Position numbers and translations under genes: made by a program. Of a stretch of DNA of 13,003 bases, positions 12,805 to 13,003 are shown piece after piece. How positions within the stretch are numbered: position 1 is the first letter of the stretch; every line of letters begins with the position of its first letter. The notes under the pieces are model-generated. The model worked only from the letters and a program-made list of their open reading frames with translations. It ran no database searches and was not told the origin of the DNA. Origin of the DNA: an uncultured Eubacteriales bacterium (GTDB lineage: Bacteria > Bacillota > Clostridia > Oscillospirales > CAG-272); the NCBI GenBank assembly GCA_934401725.1, contig CAKRSS010000053.1, positions 1-13,003 of the forward strand, read 5' to 3'.

Positions 12805-13003
12805 TAATTAGCCTTCATGAGCGGCAACGCCGCAATATGATGGCGCGGGTCGTGCGGCGTGAGCTTGCGGTTCTATCGAACCTCATCCGAACGGTGAAGC
12901 GCTCTCCGAAAACCTCATTCCAACAGCCATTTGTACCGCAGACGCCCCCACCGGGACGCACGGGGGGCCGCCGGGGCGGGGCGTCAATGGTTAGCCTGCC
13001 CAG

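Larger units (their letters stand above)
12288..13003 (-). repeat. Large hairpin-rich intergenic repeat, copy C (inverted; runs off window)
   Basis: Reverse-complement copy of the same element. It begins with the terminal repeat GGCGTATTGCATATGCC (12288-12304), continues with GCCTTG-a-CAAGGC, AACGT-7nt-ACGTT, the 13-bp hairpin (12371-12400) and the CGAACC/GGTTCG block, and ends with the GC-rich block that also opens copies A and B (about 12930-13003, CGTCAATGGTTAGCCTGCCC). The middle (about 12480-12650) is a much diverged version of the A/B middle block; for example TGTCCCCG and ACTCG match. About 12690-12870 has no counterpart in A or B and contains tandem repeats. The far terminal repeat should lie roughly 95 bp beyond the window if the layout follows copy B. 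No gene is recognised in this 729-bp stretch after the epimerase gene. Confidence 0.75.

Overview
The window looks like a chromosomal segment of a GC-rich member of the Clostridia (Firmicutes/Bacillota), probably a gut Oscillospirales-type organism. The reasons are Firmicutes gene order (gdpP-rplI-dnaB and tilS-hpt-ftsH), strong AGGAGG-type ribosome binding sites, an ECF-type vitamin transporter subunit, a DUF378 membrane protein and strongly GC-biased third codon positions. The lineage is inferred from family knowledge, not from a marker search.

Layout. Bases 1-459 hold the right part of a non-coding, hairpin-rich repeat element (copy A). A clear sigma-A-type promoter at 565-593 then opens a co-directional housekeeping block on the + strand: gdpP (c-di-AMP phosphodiesterase), rplI (ribosomal protein L9), dnaB (replicative helicase), tilS (tRNA-Ile lysidine synthase), hpt (hypoxanthine phosphoribosyltransferase) and ftsH (membrane AAA+ protease). 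A strong intrinsic terminator at 8771-8806 closes it. A 123-bp multi-hairpin palindromic element sits between tilS and hpt and overlaps the tilS stop codon.

Bases 8824-9481 hold a complete copy (B) of the large repeat, bounded by inverted terminal repeats. It lies between the 3' end of the ftsH block and a convergent two-gene minus-strand operon. That operon has its own promoter (10830-10858) and encodes an ECF transporter S component and, 18 nt downstream, a peptidase C26-type glutamine-amidotransferase-fold gamma-glutamyl hydrolase. The operon's terminator (9399-9436) lies inside the repeat element. Divergently on the + strand come a small DUF378 membrane protein with its own terminator, then a sugar phosphate isomerase/epimerase-like TIM-barrel protein with a near-consensus promoter. 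A third repeat copy (C), in opposite orientation, starts 13 nt after that gene and runs off the window end. It carries an inserted array of 21-bp tandem repeats.

How the parts work together. The left block joins two normally separate conserved Firmicutes clusters (second-messenger turnover/ribosome/replication, and tRNA modification/purine salvage/membrane proteolysis). The right part is small accessory metabolism and transport. No phage, transposase, CRISPR, tRNA or rRNA gene is visible. The least explained feature is the large mosaic repeat family: three copies in 13 kb, rich in hairpins, with terminal inverted repeats placed within a few bases of stop codons or terminators.
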